Source of the DNA: Vallitaleaceae bacterium 9-2
Lineage (GTDB): Bacteria > Bacillota > Clostridia > Lachnospirales > Vallitaleaceae
Assembly: GCA_038396585.1 (NCBI GenBank)
Contig: CP121691.1
Span: forward strand, 1,488,001-1,552,000
DNA: 64,000 bases
Direction: 5' to 3'
Shown: positions 28,752 to 37,949 of the stretch, one piece after another
Layout: the number at the start of each line of letters is the position of its first letter
How positions within the stretch are numbered: position 1 is the stretch's first letter
The notes under the pieces: model-generated
Told to the model about the DNA's origin: nothing
Seen by the model: the letters and a program-made list of their open reading frames with translations, nothing else
Databases searched by the model: none
Program-made: the position numbers and the translations under genes

Positions 28752-29201
28752 ATGTCTTTTTTTGATTCTATGAATGTAAGTGCAACAGGAATGACAGCAC
28801 AACGTTTACGAATGGATACAATTTCACAAAATATTGCCAATGTTAATACGACAAAGGGAAATGATGGGGAAGCGTATCGAAGAAAAACAGTTGTGTTTCA
28901 AGAATTAAATGACGGGAAGAATTTTCGCTCGCATTTAAATCGATATATGCAAAGAGGAAGTCAAACAAATACGGGTGGAGTAAAAGTACGACAAATTATC
29001 GAAGATAATTCACCATTAACACAAGTTTATGATCCTTCACACCCAGATGCAAATGAGAAGGGATATGTGGAGATGCCAAATGTTAATGTGGTTGAAGAAA
29101 TGACGAATCTGATATCTGCTAATCGCTCATACGAAGCAAATATTACAGCGTTTAATGCAACAAAGGCAATGGCAGCTAAAGCGTTAGAAATCGGCAGATA
29201 A
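28752..29201 (+). CDS. flgC: Flagellar basal-body rod protein FlgC
   Basis: FlgC builds the proximal rod. The 149-aa protein has the N-terminal rod signature SATGMTAQRLRMDTISQNIANVN in two parts and the C-terminal VVEEMTNLISANRSYEANI and FNATKAMAAKALEIG blocks, matching FlgC rather than FlgB or FlgG in size and in the C-terminal coiled coil. It is preceded by GGAGTAAGGGG. It is the first gene of the operon; flgB, which usually precedes it, is missing. Confidence 0.96.
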   Translation: MSFFDSMNVSATGMTAQRLRMDTISQNIANVNTTKGNDGEAYRRKTVVFQELNDGKNFRSHLNRYMQRGSQTNTGGVKVRQIIEDNSPLTQVYDPSHPDANEKGYVEMPNVNVVEEMTNLISANRSYEANITAFNATKAMAAKALEIGR

Positions 29202-29215
29202 TTTGAGGTGAGAAT

Positions 29216-29518
29216 ATGGATATACAAAGTATTAATAATTTGGTAGGTGGACTTCCAAAAGTGGGATTGCAACAAAAACAAGCAGATGCAACAATTTTTT
29301 CGGATATTTATCACTCGGCTATTAATATGGTAAATGAAACGAATACCTTGCAAAAACAAGCAGAACAATCTGCGTTGAGTTTTGCAATAGGAGATAGTGA
29401 TAATATTCATGAAGTTATGATTGCCAATGATAAGGCGACAGTTGCTCTTCAATATACGGTTCAAATTAGGGACAAAGTCTTAGAAGCATATAATGAAATC
29501 ATGCGAATGCAAATATAA
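29216..29518 (+). CDS. fliE: Flagellar hook-basal body protein FliE
   Basis: FliE joins the MS ring to the rod. The 100-aa protein has the family's late sequence NIHEVMIANDKATVALQYTVQIRDKVLEAYNEIMRM in fragments typical of FliE, and lies between flgC and fliF. A GAGGTG site precedes the ATG. Confidence 0.93.
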   Translation: MDIQSINNLVGGLPKVGLQQKQADATIFSDIYHSAINMVNETNTLQKQAEQSALSFAIGDSDNIHEVMIANDKATVALQYTVQIRDKVLEAYNEIMRMQI

Positions 29519-29541
29519 ATAAATTCAATGAGGTGTAAGAA

Positions 29542-31155
29542 ATGCCCGAGTTTTTGAATCGGATATCAAATCAATTAACAGAATTTTGGAATAAATATTC
29601 AACGAAACAAAAAATACAGATGGCCACAACTATTGCAATTGGTATAATTGCGCTAGTTGTTCTTGTTGTGTTTTTAAACCGACCTAAATATGAATTGTTG
29701 CAAGGTGATTTGGAACCTTCACAGGTGAATGTTATTGTTGAGACATTAACGGCATCTGGAATTAACAATCAAGTCGGTGAAGATGCAAGAAGCGTGTATG
29801 TTGAACAAGGTTCTACACGGGATGCAACGTTGGCTTTGGCAGAAATTGGGATTTTATCAGGTAATGAACTGACGTATGATGATTTATTTGAAAGTTCAAT
29901 TATGACAACAGAGTCAGAGCGTGCACTTAAACGAAAAGAATTTTTAAAAACAAGTTTGGCGAATACCATTGAGTTGATCGACGGAGTGGAGCAAGCAGAA
30001 GTCGAACTTGTTATGCCGGAATCAGATCGAACGATTTTAGATGATGCAAAAGAATCTAAAGCAAGTATACTCATTACAACGAATGAAAAGCTGGCAAGTG
30101 GAAGTGTTGAGAGTATTGCAAAGCTTGTTGCTACAGGCGTTGATAATCTTTCTTTGGATAACGTGACAGTCATTGACTCGACGGGAAGGTTATTGTTTGA
30201 TGGGCAAACAGTGACAGACAGTATCGGTAATATTTCATCAAGAACAGAATATGAGATGCAAAAAGAACTCATGGTCAAAAGTAATGTACGTTCAATATTG
30301 CTATCGGCTGGGGAATATGATGATGCTATGGTAACGGTTGACTTAGTGATTGATTTTGATGAACTTGAGCAAGTGACGGAGCGTCATAGTACTCAAGATG
30401 GTAGTAATACAGGGATTGTAGTAGAAGATAATACTTATGCAGAAGAATCGACCAATGCAAGCACCGCAGGAGCGCCGGGAACGGATGCTAATGGTGTGAC
30501 AGATACGATGATAGCTGATGGTAACGAATCAACGGTAACCATTGAAGAGCGAAATGTTGTCTATACATACGACACAGAAGTGGCGACTGCAGTAAAAGCT
30601 ATAGGTGGAGTGAAGTATGATGACTCCACAGTATCGGTTTCTTTAACAAAGTATCGTATATACGACCAAATGATGCTGGAAAATCAAGAAGATGGTATTT
30701 TACAAGGCAGAACATGGGAACAGTTCAAATATGACATTACTCAACAGGGACGAACTAAAATTGAAGAAGTCGACGAAGATATTGTCGAAATGATTCGAAT
30801 GGCGAGTAATGTAGATAATGTTATGGTATTGGCATATGAGGTTCCTAAGTTTATTGATCGTGAAGCAGAAGAATCCAATATGAGTGATTACTTATTAATT
30901 GGAATTATTGTATTGATGATTTTACTTCTTGGCTATGCGGTATATAAAGGAACAGAGCCAGTAGAAATTAAAGAAATAGAGCCTGAATTATCCGTTGAAG
31001 AGATGTTAGCTTCGACACGTCAAACTTCAGATTTAGAGGCGATTGAGTTTGATGGAAAAAGTGAGGCAAGAGTTGAAATTGAGAATTTTGTAGACAATAA
31101 TCCAGATGCGGTAGCCTTGTTATTACGCAATTGGTTAAATGAAGATTGGGAGTGA
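29542..31155 (+). CDS. fliF: Flagellar MS-ring protein FliF
   Basis: FliF forms the membrane ring that anchors the rod and the C ring. The 537-aa protein has a first membrane span at about residues 24-46, a YscJ/FliF periplasmic domain (ESERALKRKEFLKTSLANTI, then VELVMPESDRTI), a central variable region rich in Gly/Asn/Thr, and a second span near residues 450-470. The cytoplasmic tail ends DPDAVALLLRNWLNEDW-like sequence (NPDAVALLLRNWLNEDWE), which is the FliG-binding end. Length is normal. Confidence 0.96.
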   Translation: MPEFLNRISNQLTEFWNKYSTKQKIQMATTIAIGIIALVVLVVFLNRPKYELLQGDLEPSQVNVIVETLTASGINNQVGEDARSVYVEQGSTRDATLALAEIGILSGNELTYDDLFESSIMTTESERALKRKEFLKTSLANTIELIDGVEQAEVELVMPESDRTILDDAKESKASILITTNEKLASGSVESIAKLVATGVDNLSLDNVTVIDSTGRLLFDGQTVTDSIGNISSRTEYEMQKELMVKSNVRSILLSAGEYDDAMVTVDLVIDFDELEQVTERHSTQDGSNTGIVVEDNTYAEESTNASTAGAPGTDANGVTDTMIADGNESTVTIEERNVVYTYDTEVATAVKAIGGVKYDDSTVSVSLTKYRIYDQMMLENQEDGILQGRTWEQFKYDITQQGRTKIEEVDEDIVEMIRMASNVDNVMVLAYEVPKFIDREAEESNMSDYLLIGIIVLMILLLGYAVYKGTEPVEIKEIEPELSVEEMLASTRQTSDLEAIEFDGKSEARVEIENFVDNNPDAVALLLRNWLNEDWE

Positions 31156-31159
31156 TGCA

Positions 31160-32161
31160 ATGGCTGAGTATAAAGGAATACAGAAAGCGGCGATCTTATT
31201 AATTGCTTTAGGTCCAGAAAAATCTTCGCAAATCTTTAAGCATTTAAAAGAAGAAGAGATTGAACAGTTAACATTAGAGATTGCTAATACACGAAGTGTA
31301 AGTCCAGAAGTAAAGGACAATATTATCAATGAGTTTTACGAGATTTGTATAGCTCAACAATATATTGCAGAAGGTGGTATTGGTTATGCCAAGGACTTAT
31401 TAGAAAAAGCTTTAGGTTCGGATAAAGCAATGGAAGTTATCGGACGATTGACGTCATCATTACAGGTGCGGCCGTTTGAATTTATCCGTAAAACAGAGCC
31501 AAGTCAATTGTTAAACTTTATTCAAGATGAACATAATCAAACAATTGCTTTGATTTTATCCTATTTGAGTGCGGCACAAGCTTCAATGATATTAGCAGCG
31601 CTGCCGCAGGAAAAACAAGCAGATGTTGCACGACGAATTGCCTCGATGGACAGAACGTCACCAGATGTTATAAAAGATGTTGAAGACATTTTAGAGAGAA
31701 AGCTTTCTTCCCTCGTAACCCAAGACTACACTATTGTGGGTGGTGTCGATGCGATTGTTCAAATACTCAACTCGGTTGATCGAAGTACAGAAAAACATAT
31801 CATGGAAACTCTTGAAATTGAAGACGCAGATTTAGCAGAAGAAATTCGCAAGAAAATGTTTGTCTTTGAAGATATTTTATCTCTTGATGATAGATCGATT
31901 CAACGTGTTCTTAGGGAAGTGGATAATAATGACTTGGGAATCGCCCTTAAAGGGTCGGCAGAAGAAGTTCAAAATGTTATCTTTAATAACTTGTCTAAAC
32001 GTTTAGGAACAATGATTCGAGAAGAAATGGAATATATGGGACCTGTTCGATTAAAGGATGTTGAAGAGTCGCAACAAAAAATTGTGAATATTATTCGTAA
32101 GCTTGAAGATAGTGGTGAGATAGTCATTAGCCGTGGTGGAGGTGACGAGATCATTGTCTAA
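31160..32161 (+). CDS. fliG: Flagellar motor switch protein FliG
   Basis: FliG couples the stator to rotor torque. The 333-aa protein begins MAEYKGIQKAAILLIALG, with the EHNQTIALILSYL and DVARRIA armadillo-like middle domain and the C-terminal charged torque helix near LSLDDRSIQRVLREVDNNDL. I chose ATG 31160, preceded by GGGAGTG, over an in-frame ATG at 31139 inside the fliF end. Its stop overlaps the fliH start by eight bases. Confidence 0.97.
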   Translation: MAEYKGIQKAAILLIALGPEKSSQIFKHLKEEEIEQLTLEIANTRSVSPEVKDNIINEFYEICIAQQYIAEGGIGYAKDLLEKALGSDKAMEVIGRLTSSLQVRPFEFIRKTEPSQLLNFIQDEHNQTIALILSYLSAAQASMILAALPQEKQADVARRIASMDRTSPDVIKDVEDILERKLSSLVTQDYTIVGGVDAIVQILNSVDRSTEKHIMETLEIEDADLAEEIRKKMFVFEDILSLDDRSIQRVLREVDNNDLGIALKGSAEEVQNVIFNNLSKRLGTMIREEMEYMGPVRLKDVEESQQKIVNIIRKLEDSGEIVISRGGGDEIIV

Positions 32162-32927
32162 AATCGTTAAATCTAGTTTTGTTTCTTTTACAGAACAAAA
32201 AAAAGAGATAAAGGTTATATTAAATAATGACCCTAAAATCTTGCAAAGTTCAGTGAAAGCTGTCGATAGAGAAGCAGAAGAAATACTTGAAGACAACCAA
32301 GAAAACTTAGAAGAAATTAAGCATCAAGTAAAACAAGAGGCATACGAAAAGGGCTTTGAATTAGGGCAGCAAGAAGGCTATGACGAGGGGTATGAAAAAG
32401 GTTATGCGTTAGGTTATGCTGAAGGTAAAAAGCAAAGTCAAGAAGAATGTATGCATAAGTTAGAACAAGAACGCAGTGTGCTGCATCAAGAAGCTGAGCA
32501 TTTGCAGGAACAGATGGAAAAAGAACTGGCAGAAAGAACCGAGCGCCTTGAACCGAAGATGCTCCATATTATTGATGCCCTTGTTCAAAAACTTGTTGGA
32601 ACCCAAAGTGTAAGTCAAGGAACTATTCTACATTTGATTCGTAGTGGAATGAATGAACTAGATTTGCATGGAGATTTAGTTATCAAAGTTTCGGCAGTAG
32701 ATATTGATGAGGTGCTTGAGCACAAAGCAAAACTAACAGAGGGGTTAAGCGAAAAAATTGACGTGGAAATCCTTCTGGACCAACAGTTAGAGAAAAATGA
32801 GTGTGTTATTGAAACCAATATGGGAAGTATTGATTGTTCATTAGGGACGCAGATGGAGTCGCTTTTACAAGAACTTCGGTTAATCCGCGACAGTTTGGAA
32901 GGTGATGGAACAAATGCCGGAAATTGA
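32154..32927 (+). CDS. fliH: Flagellar export ATPase regulator FliH
   Basis: FliH binds the FliI ATPase and links it to the export gate. The 257-aa protein has the typical glycine repeat around residues 70-95 (GFELGQQEGYDEGYEKGYAL, GxxxG spacing), a coiled coil, and a C-terminal beta domain with LVIKVSAVDIDEVL and IETNMGSIDCSLGTQ, matching FliH/V-ATPase subunit E. I prefer TTG 32154, eight bases after GGAGGTGA, over GTG 32133; the start then overlaps the fliG stop within TTGTCTAA. Confidence 0.9.
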   Translation: MSKIVKSSFVSFTEQKKEIKVILNNDPKILQSSVKAVDREAEEILEDNQENLEEIKHQVKQEAYEKGFELGQQEGYDEGYEKGYALGYAEGKKQSQEECMHKLEQERSVLHQEAEHLQEQMEKELAERTERLEPKMLHIIDALVQKLVGTQSVSQGTILHLIRSGMNELDLHGDLVIKVSAVDIDEVLEHKAKLTEGLSEKIDVEILLDQQLEKNECVIETNMGSIDCSLGTQMESLLQELRLIRDSLEGDGTNAGN

Positions 32928-34239
32928 TTTCAATAAATATGAAAAGCTGATGACTAAATCCTATGTAAAGCAAATGGGACGTGTCGTAAAAATCGTCGGA
33001 TTGACAATTGAATCTTTAGGACCCCAGGTTTCTGTCGGTGATGCGTGTATGATTACTTCGGTGAAGAATCATAAAAAAGTATTAGCTGAAGTTGTCGGAT
33101 TCAAAGATAATCGAATTTTGTTAATGCCCTTGGATGATATGGAAGGTATAGGTCCAGGAAGTCATGTTGAATCCATAGGACATCCATTAAAAGTTTCAGT
33201 GTCTAATCAACTATTGGGACGTATATTAGATGGTCTTGGAAAACCAATTGATGAAAAAGGACCGCTATATACAGAAGAACAATATACAATAGAAAATGAA
33301 GCACCGGATCCATTAAAACGTGATCGCATAAAAAACATTTTACCGCTGGGAGTTAAAGCTATTGATGGAATGCTAACTGTCGGTGAAGGACAAAGAATTG
33401 GGATTTTTGCCGGAAGTGGCGTGGGAAAAAGCACCTTGCTTGGGATGATAGCTAAAAATACAAAAGCAGACATTAATGTGATTGCGCTCATAGGTGAACG
33501 GGGACGTGAAGTTCGTGAGTTTATTGAACGTGATTTGGGAGAAGAAGGATTAAAACGTTCTGTCTTAGTTGTAGCAACATCGGATAAACCGGCAATGGAG
33601 CGTCAAAAAGCGGCTAAGACTGCGACGGCGATAGCAGAATTTTTCCGAGATCAAGGCAAAAATGTATTATTGATGATGGATTCATTGACGCGTTTTTCTA
33701 TGGCACAACGTGAAATTGGCTTGGCTGTTGGAGAACCACCCGTTAGTCGGGGGTATACGCCTTCTGTTTTTAGCGTGATGCCAAAGTTGCTTGAACGAAC
33801 CGGAAATTCTGACTGTGGCTCAATCACAGCGTTATATACAGTGCTAGTTGATGGAGATGACATGAATGAACCCATAACAGACGCCGCACGTGGAATCCTT
33901 GATGGACATATTGTTCTTTCGCGGCGACTAGCTAATAAAAATCATTATCCGGCTATTGATATATTACAAAGTGTGTCTAGGGTAATGACAGAAGTGGTAA
34001 CGCCGGAGCATAAAGAATATGCGAATTATTTAACTTCAATAGTAGCTACATATCGAGAATCAGAAGATTTAATTAATATTGGAGCCTATTCAAGGGGAAG
34101 CAACCCGGAAATTGATGAAGCGATTAATAACATAAAAGCAATTAATAATTTTTTGCAACAAAAGGTTGATGAGCAATTTAGTATTGACCAGGTCAAACAA
34201 GCATTGGAAAATATCTATTCGAATCGAACAAGCGAATGA
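32914..34239 (+). CDS. fliI: Flagellar export ATPase FliI
   Basis: FliI powers early steps of flagellar type III export. The product has the P-loop SGVGKSTLLG, GERGREVREFIE, the Walker B LLMMDSLTRFSMAQRE and the RGYTPSVFSVMPKLLERTG segment of this ATPase family, which is related to F1-beta. ATG 32914 lies eight bases after AGGTGA; the ATG at 32905 is also possible. It overlaps the fliH end by 14 bases. Confidence 0.96.
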   Translation: MPEIDFNKYEKLMTKSYVKQMGRVVKIVGLTIESLGPQVSVGDACMITSVKNHKKVLAEVVGFKDNRILLMPLDDMEGIGPGSHVESIGHPLKVSVSNQLLGRILDGLGKPIDEKGPLYTEEQYTIENEAPDPLKRDRIKNILPLGVKAIDGMLTVGEGQRIGIFAGSGVGKSTLLGMIAKNTKADINVIALIGERGREVREFIERDLGEEGLKRSVLVVATSDKPAMERQKAAKTATAIAEFFRDQGKNVLLMMDSLTRFSMAQREIGLAVGEPPVSRGYTPSVFSVMPKLLERTGNSDCGSITALYTVLVDGDDMNEPITDAARGILDGHIVLSRRLANKNHYPAIDILQSVSRVMTEVVTPEHKEYANYLTSIVATYRESEDLINIGAYSRGSNPEIDEAINNIKAINNFLQQKVDEQFSIDQVKQALENIYSNRTSE

Positions 34240-34252
34240 TAGGTGAAGATAC

Positions 34253-34696
34253 ATGGCTAAATTTCATTTTTCGATGGAAAAAATACTTCAAGTGAAAAAG
34301 AAATTGGAAAAACAAAAACAATTAGAACTTGGCAAAGCTATGCAAGCATTAAATGAGGGGCGTCTGCGCTTAGAATCGATGGAAGTTCATCTATATGAGG
34401 CAAATGAAGACTTTAAAATAAAAATAGGCAGTGGACGTGTCCATCATCTTGAAATAAAAAGTGCGCATGAGCGGATTCGATATTATCATGAATCAATCAA
34501 TGAACAAAAAAAAGAAATACAAAGTCTTGAGGCTAAAGTAGAACAAGCAAAAGACGTGTTGAAAAAAGCCTTGCAAGAGAGAAAAATCTTTGAAAGTCTT
34601 AAAGAAAAAGCTTATGAGGCATACATTGAACAAGAAAAAATTGATGAAGCAAAACAGCTTGATGAAATCGTAAGTTATAAATATAGGAATTCATAA
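34253..34696 (+). CDS. fliJ: Flagellar export chaperone FliJ
   Basis: FliJ is a coiled-coil protein that binds FliI and FlhA. The 147-aa protein is almost entirely helical and rich in Lys, Glu and Gln, and begins MAKFHFSMEKILQVKKKLEKQ, which is the common FliJ opening. Similarity across FliJ proteins is low, so the assignment rests also on its place directly after fliI. Confidence 0.88.
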   Translation: MAKFHFSMEKILQVKKKLEKQKQLELGKAMQALNEGRLRLESMEVHLYEANEDFKIKIGSGRVHHLEIKSAHERIRYYHESINEQKKEIQSLEAKVEQAKDVLKKALQERKIFESLKEKAYEAYIEQEKIDEAKQLDEIVSYKYRNS

Positions 34697-34710
34697 TTAG
34701 GAGGCAGGTT

Positions 34711-35445
34711 ATGGCAGAAGAGATATCACAGAAAAAGAGTGGAGGAAAGATAGGCAGTATCTTAATTTTAGTTGGAGTACTCTTGTTAATTCTATTCGGT
34801 ATTTTTGTCGCGCTTCTTAAATTTGATGTCGGATCACTTGGAACCAAGGTCATAGGACCGAAGATTCAAAATATTCCAGGAGCTACGTTCATTCTTCCAA
34901 AGATGCCTAGTGAAACAGACGGTGAAACACTTACAGATGAAGGCTACCAATCTTTTGAAGAAGTTGTAGAAATATTAAAAGTAACAGAAAATTTACTTAA
35001 GGAAAAGGAGGAAGAAGCCGAAACACTTATTGAGCAAATTAATCAACTTCAAAATGAAAATAAACGTCTCAAGACCTTTGAAGACCGCTACTTAGAGTTT
35101 GATAAGGAAAAATCAGAGTTTGATCGTTTTATTGTTGAACAATTTGATTCTGAAAGCTATCCAACGTGGTATGAAAAGATGAATCCAGACAATGCAGCCA
35201 AGATCTATGAAGAAATGGTAGAAGAAAAAGTTGACAGTGAGCAGCTGCATCAGCTTATTACAACCTATGATTCTATGAAACCGGCAAATGCTGCAGCGAT
35301 TTTATCTGAAATGAGTACAACACGTTTAGCGATGGTGGCTACAATCATTAAAAACCTAGATGCAGAACAAGCGGGAAAGATATTAGCAGCAATGGATACA
35401 AGCGTTGCCGCTAGGATTACAACCTATCTTTATCCCGAAGAATAA
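34711..35445 (+). CDS. MotE/YlxF-like membrane protein with MgtE-N domain
   Basis: The 244-aa protein has one membrane span (about residues 15-40), a coiled coil (about 85-130) and a C-terminal helical domain with two repeats of the type MNPDNAAKIYEEM and MKPANAAAILSEM, as in the MgtE N-terminal domain. This architecture is that of MotE of alpha-proteobacteria and YlxF of Bacillus, which lies in the same place between fliJ and fliK. MotE is known as a periplasmic chaperone; the role in Firmicutes is not settled. Confidence 0.8.
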   Translation: MAEEISQKKSGGKIGSILILVGVLLLILFGIFVALLKFDVGSLGTKVIGPKIQNIPGATFILPKMPSETDGETLTDEGYQSFEEVVEILKVTENLLKEKEEEAETLIEQINQLQNENKRLKTFEDRYLEFDKEKSEFDRFIVEQFDSESYPTWYEKMNPDNAAKIYEEMVEEKVDSEQLHQLITTYDSMKPANAAAILSEMSTTRLAMVATIIKNLDAEQAGKILAAMDTSVAARITTYLYPEE

Positions 35446-35462
35446 GGCAAAGGAGGGAATAA

Positions 35463-36839
35463 ATGAATAGTATTGCTATGAACTTCGTAGCAAACATGTT
35501 AAACACACAGACATTTAATGAAGGACATTATGTGAATCGTTCAGAGCAAAGTACAAGCGGGACAAAATTTAAAGACGTCATTCAAAAAACTCAAGAAGGC
35601 ATTACACGTTCTAATGATACGCAAAAGCCCACAAGAGAGCAAGAATTAAAGCGGTATGAACGCCCAAACGAGCGAACAACCCAATCTCTTGAGGCAAGAG
35701 TTGTAGAGAACGAAGAAAGTGTCGTGGGTGACAATGCGAACTTGGAGACGAAAGCAGATATCAAGGAAGTAGAAGTGCTTGATGAAAGCGCTCTATTAAA
35801 AGGTATTGAGCAGATGGATACCATTTCATTAGAAATCATGCAAGCCATTGCCGATTTAATGAATGTGTCTATTGATGAGATTCAAGCAACGTTAGAACAA
35901 CTTGACATGAAAATTGAGGACTTGTTTGATAGTAATCAACTGATGAAGTTTATGACAGCTCAGATGGGATTAGATTCTTCAACAGAAGTATTAACGACTG
36001 AGGGAGCAATGACCCAATATAAGCAAGTAGCTTCGTTGATGGAAGAGTTTTCCAAACCATTTATGGAACTTAAGCAGTGGTTAAGCGAACAGGGTGTACA
36101 AATGACAGATCAAAGTAAAGAGCAAATTGTTCTTAATCCTGAAACTGTTAGCGAAGTGCAACCGGAGACCAAACAGTCAGATATGAATTTTTCCAAAGAA
36201 GAATCATCGGAATTATTTAGTTCAAAAGAGCTTGACAAACCATTGGTTGCGACAGGGACTGAAGATAAGAATGCAATGCCTTCAGGATTTGAAACAACAT
36301 TAAATCAAGTGGTGACGGAAAAAGTTGAAACGTTAGTTATGAATGGTGAACTAAGAACGGTTTACACGGAAGTTACAACAAAAGATGTGTTTGACCAGAT
36401 TGTTACAGGTTTAAAAGTAGAAGTTACACAGGGTAAACAAGACATTATACTTCAGTTACAACCTGAAAATTTAGGGAAAATTGCGGTGAATATTTCAAAA
36501 GAAAATGGCGTCATGACAGGACAATTTATTGCTGAATCAGAGGCGGTAAAGAGTTTGATTGAAAAAAATGTACCCATTTTAAAACAACAACTTGAAGCGC
36601 AAGGTATTGATCTTCGAGATGTGAAAATTGTTGTAGGCGATTCAAAAGCTTTTTTTGCCGGGAAAGATAGTGAACGTGATACACAGAATTTTCAACAGAC
36701 AATGTCTCAAAACAAAAAACGACACACACGGATTAACCGGGTGGAGCAAATGCTCAATGAACAATTAGAGGAAAACGATGGCTTAGAACAAGCAAGTCAT
36801 ATAGATACTGAAATGAGTTCAATTGAGTTTCAAGCCTAG
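35463..36839 (+). CDS. fliK: Flagellar hook-length control protein FliK
   Basis: FliK measures hook length and triggers the substrate switch through FlhB. The 458-aa protein has a long low-complexity N-terminal region rich in Glu, Gln, Ser and Thr, and a C-terminal Flg_hook domain (about residues 290-395) with LQLQPENLGKIAVNIS and LKQQLEAQGIDLRDVKI. Position between the motE-like gene and flgD is standard. AAAGGAGGG precedes the ATG. Confidence 0.93.
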   Translation: MNSIAMNFVANMLNTQTFNEGHYVNRSEQSTSGTKFKDVIQKTQEGITRSNDTQKPTREQELKRYERPNERTTQSLEARVVENEESVVGDNANLETKADIKEVEVLDESALLKGIEQMDTISLEIMQAIADLMNVSIDEIQATLEQLDMKIEDLFDSNQLMKFMTAQMGLDSSTEVLTTEGAMTQYKQVASLMEEFSKPFMELKQWLSEQGVQMTDQSKEQIVLNPETVSEVQPETKQSDMNFSKEESSELFSSKELDKPLVATGTEDKNAMPSGFETTLNQVVTEKVETLVMNGELRTVYTEVTTKDVFDQIVTGLKVEVTQGKQDIILQLQPENLGKIAVNISKENGVMTGQFIAESEAVKSLIEKNVPILKQQLEAQGIDLRDVKIVVGDSKAFFAGKDSERDTQNFQQTMSQNKKRHTRINRVEQMLNEQLEENDGLEQASHIDTEMSSIEFQA

Positions 36840-36850
36840 GAGGTGAATGT

Positions 36851-37459
36851 ATGGCGGCAGTAGACGCAGTACAGCAAATGCTGGATAAATATGGACAAAA
36901 AGAAGTGGCCTCAACGCAATCCAATGATTTTTTGGGTAAAGATGCATTCTTAAATCTGCTAGTTACTCAGATGAAATACCAAGATCCGTTGGAACCAACA
37001 AGCAATGAAGATTTTTTAGCTCAAATGGCTCAATTCTCTTCACTTGAACAAATGAAAAACTTAAATACAACGGTACAGTTGTCACAAGCCAATAGTTTAA
37101 TTGACAAATACGTCAAAGGTGTAGCTATAAACAATACATCAGGAAAACAAACAGAAGTTCTTGGAATTGTAGATGCAGTTAACCTGAAAAATGGAGTTCC
37201 GTATTTGGTAGTTGGTGAACAAGAAATTGAGTTAAGTAGCGTATCAACAGTTATTAGTGACTTTGGAAGTGAAACAGTTGCAATGATTGAAGCTATTGAA
37301 GCAAGTGGAGCTAAAATTGAAGAAATTGAAGCGTTATTAAGAAAGTTGCTTGGAGAAGAAGATCCTGATGCTGGTGATGGAACCGATACAGGTGATGGAA
37401 CGGATACAGGCGATGGAACAGACACAGGCGATGGCAGTGAAGAAAATATAGTAGAATAG
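36851..37459 (+). CDS. flgD: Hook-capping scaffold protein FlgD with repeat tail
   Basis: FlgD caps the growing hook and directs FlgE assembly. The 202-aa protein carries the FlgD signature FLNLLVTQMKYQDPLEPTSN near residue 30 and AQMAQFSSLEQMKNLN. The middle is a short beta region. The C-terminus is an unusual acidic tail made of three to four GDGTDT units, after which the chain ends EENIVE. The tail is much more repetitive than in most FlgD proteins and might be an added calcium-binding or disordered segment. Confidence 0.93.
   Translation: MAAVDAVQQMLDKYGQKEVASTQSNDFLGKDAFLNLLVTQMKYQDPLEPTSNEDFLAQMAQFSSLEQMKNLNTTVQLSQANSLIDKYVKGVAINNTSGKQTEVLGIVDAVNLKNGVPYLVVGEQEIELSSVSTVISDFGSETVAMIEAIEASGAKIEEIEALLRKLLGEEDPDAGDGTDTGDGTDTGDGTDTGDGSEENIVE
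37373..37435 (+). repeat. 18-bp tandem repeat encoding GDGTDT in flgD
   Basis: Three full units of GGTGATGGAACCGATACA type (37373-37390, 37391-37408, 37409-37426) and half a fourth are in frame. Units differ by only one to four bases, mostly silent, so the array is recent or is kept by selection on the peptide. Confidence 0.92.
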
Positions 37460-37470
37460 GAGTTGATCCT

Positions 37471-37863
37471 ATGATTATTAATAATCAAATGGCAAAATCG
37501 ATTCAACAGTTAGGACAAGTAACCCAGACAAATGCAGTGAAACCTACTGGACGTCAAATTGGTCAGGGTGAGTTCCAAAAAATTCTTAATCAACAGTTGG
37601 ATCAAAAGAATGAATTAAAATTTTCAAAGCATGCAAGTATGCGTTTAGAGTCAAGACGTATCAACTTCAGTGCTAACCAAATAGAACGTTTGCAAAACGG
37701 ATTGGAAAGTGCTAGAAATAAAGGGGTTAAGGAATCCTTAATGCTTGTTGATGATGTTGCATTGATTGTAAATGTTGAAAATGCAACGGTAGTGACTGCT
37801 TTGAATAAAGATGAAAGCAAAGAACACGTTTTTACAAATATTGACGGTGCTTTATTACTGTAG
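37471..37863 (+). CDS. TIGR02530 flagellar operon protein
   Basis: The 130-aa protein contains LKFSKHASMRLESRRINFS near residue 51 and ends in GALLL, which matches the small flagellar-operon family TIGR02530 located between flgD and flgE in many Firmicutes. The role is not known, though export or hook assembly is suspected from its position. AGGAGTTG precedes the ATG. Confidence 0.88.
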   Translation: MIINNQMAKSIQQLGQVTQTNAVKPTGRQIGQGEFQKILNQQLDQKNELKFSKHASMRLESRRINFSANQIERLQNGLESARNKGVKESLMLVDDVALIVNVENATVVTALNKDESKEHVFTNIDGALLL

Positions 37864-37865
37864 CT

Positions 37866-37926
37866 GGACCTTAATTAAGGAAGCAAAGCATTCTTGACTG
37901 ATTGATAGAATGCCGGGTAAAGTCCG
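37866..37926 (+). other. Structured RNA element upstream of flgE
   Basis: A short outer pairing (GGAC with GTCC) encloses a palindrome CCTTAATTAAGG and a second hairpin, GCATTCT paired with AGAATGC across 12 bases. The whole could form a three-way junction directly before the flgE ribosome binding site. It has no T run, so it is not a terminator. Confidence 0.4.
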
Positions 37927-37949
37927 TTGACTTAGGAGGTCAATAAATT

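Noticed and set aside
28680-28752. Sigma-D promoter for the flagellar operon
   Set aside because: No TAAA and GCCGATAT pair was found; a sigma-A type promoter explains the region.
29769-30278. 169-codon open frame on the minus strand
   Set aside because: It lies fully inside fliF in the opposite direction and shows only the Ser/Val-rich shadow pattern.
37030-37506. 158-codon minus-strand frame with a VPSPVS repeat
   Set aside because: The repeat is the reverse reading of the flgD GDGTDT array, so it is not an independent gene.
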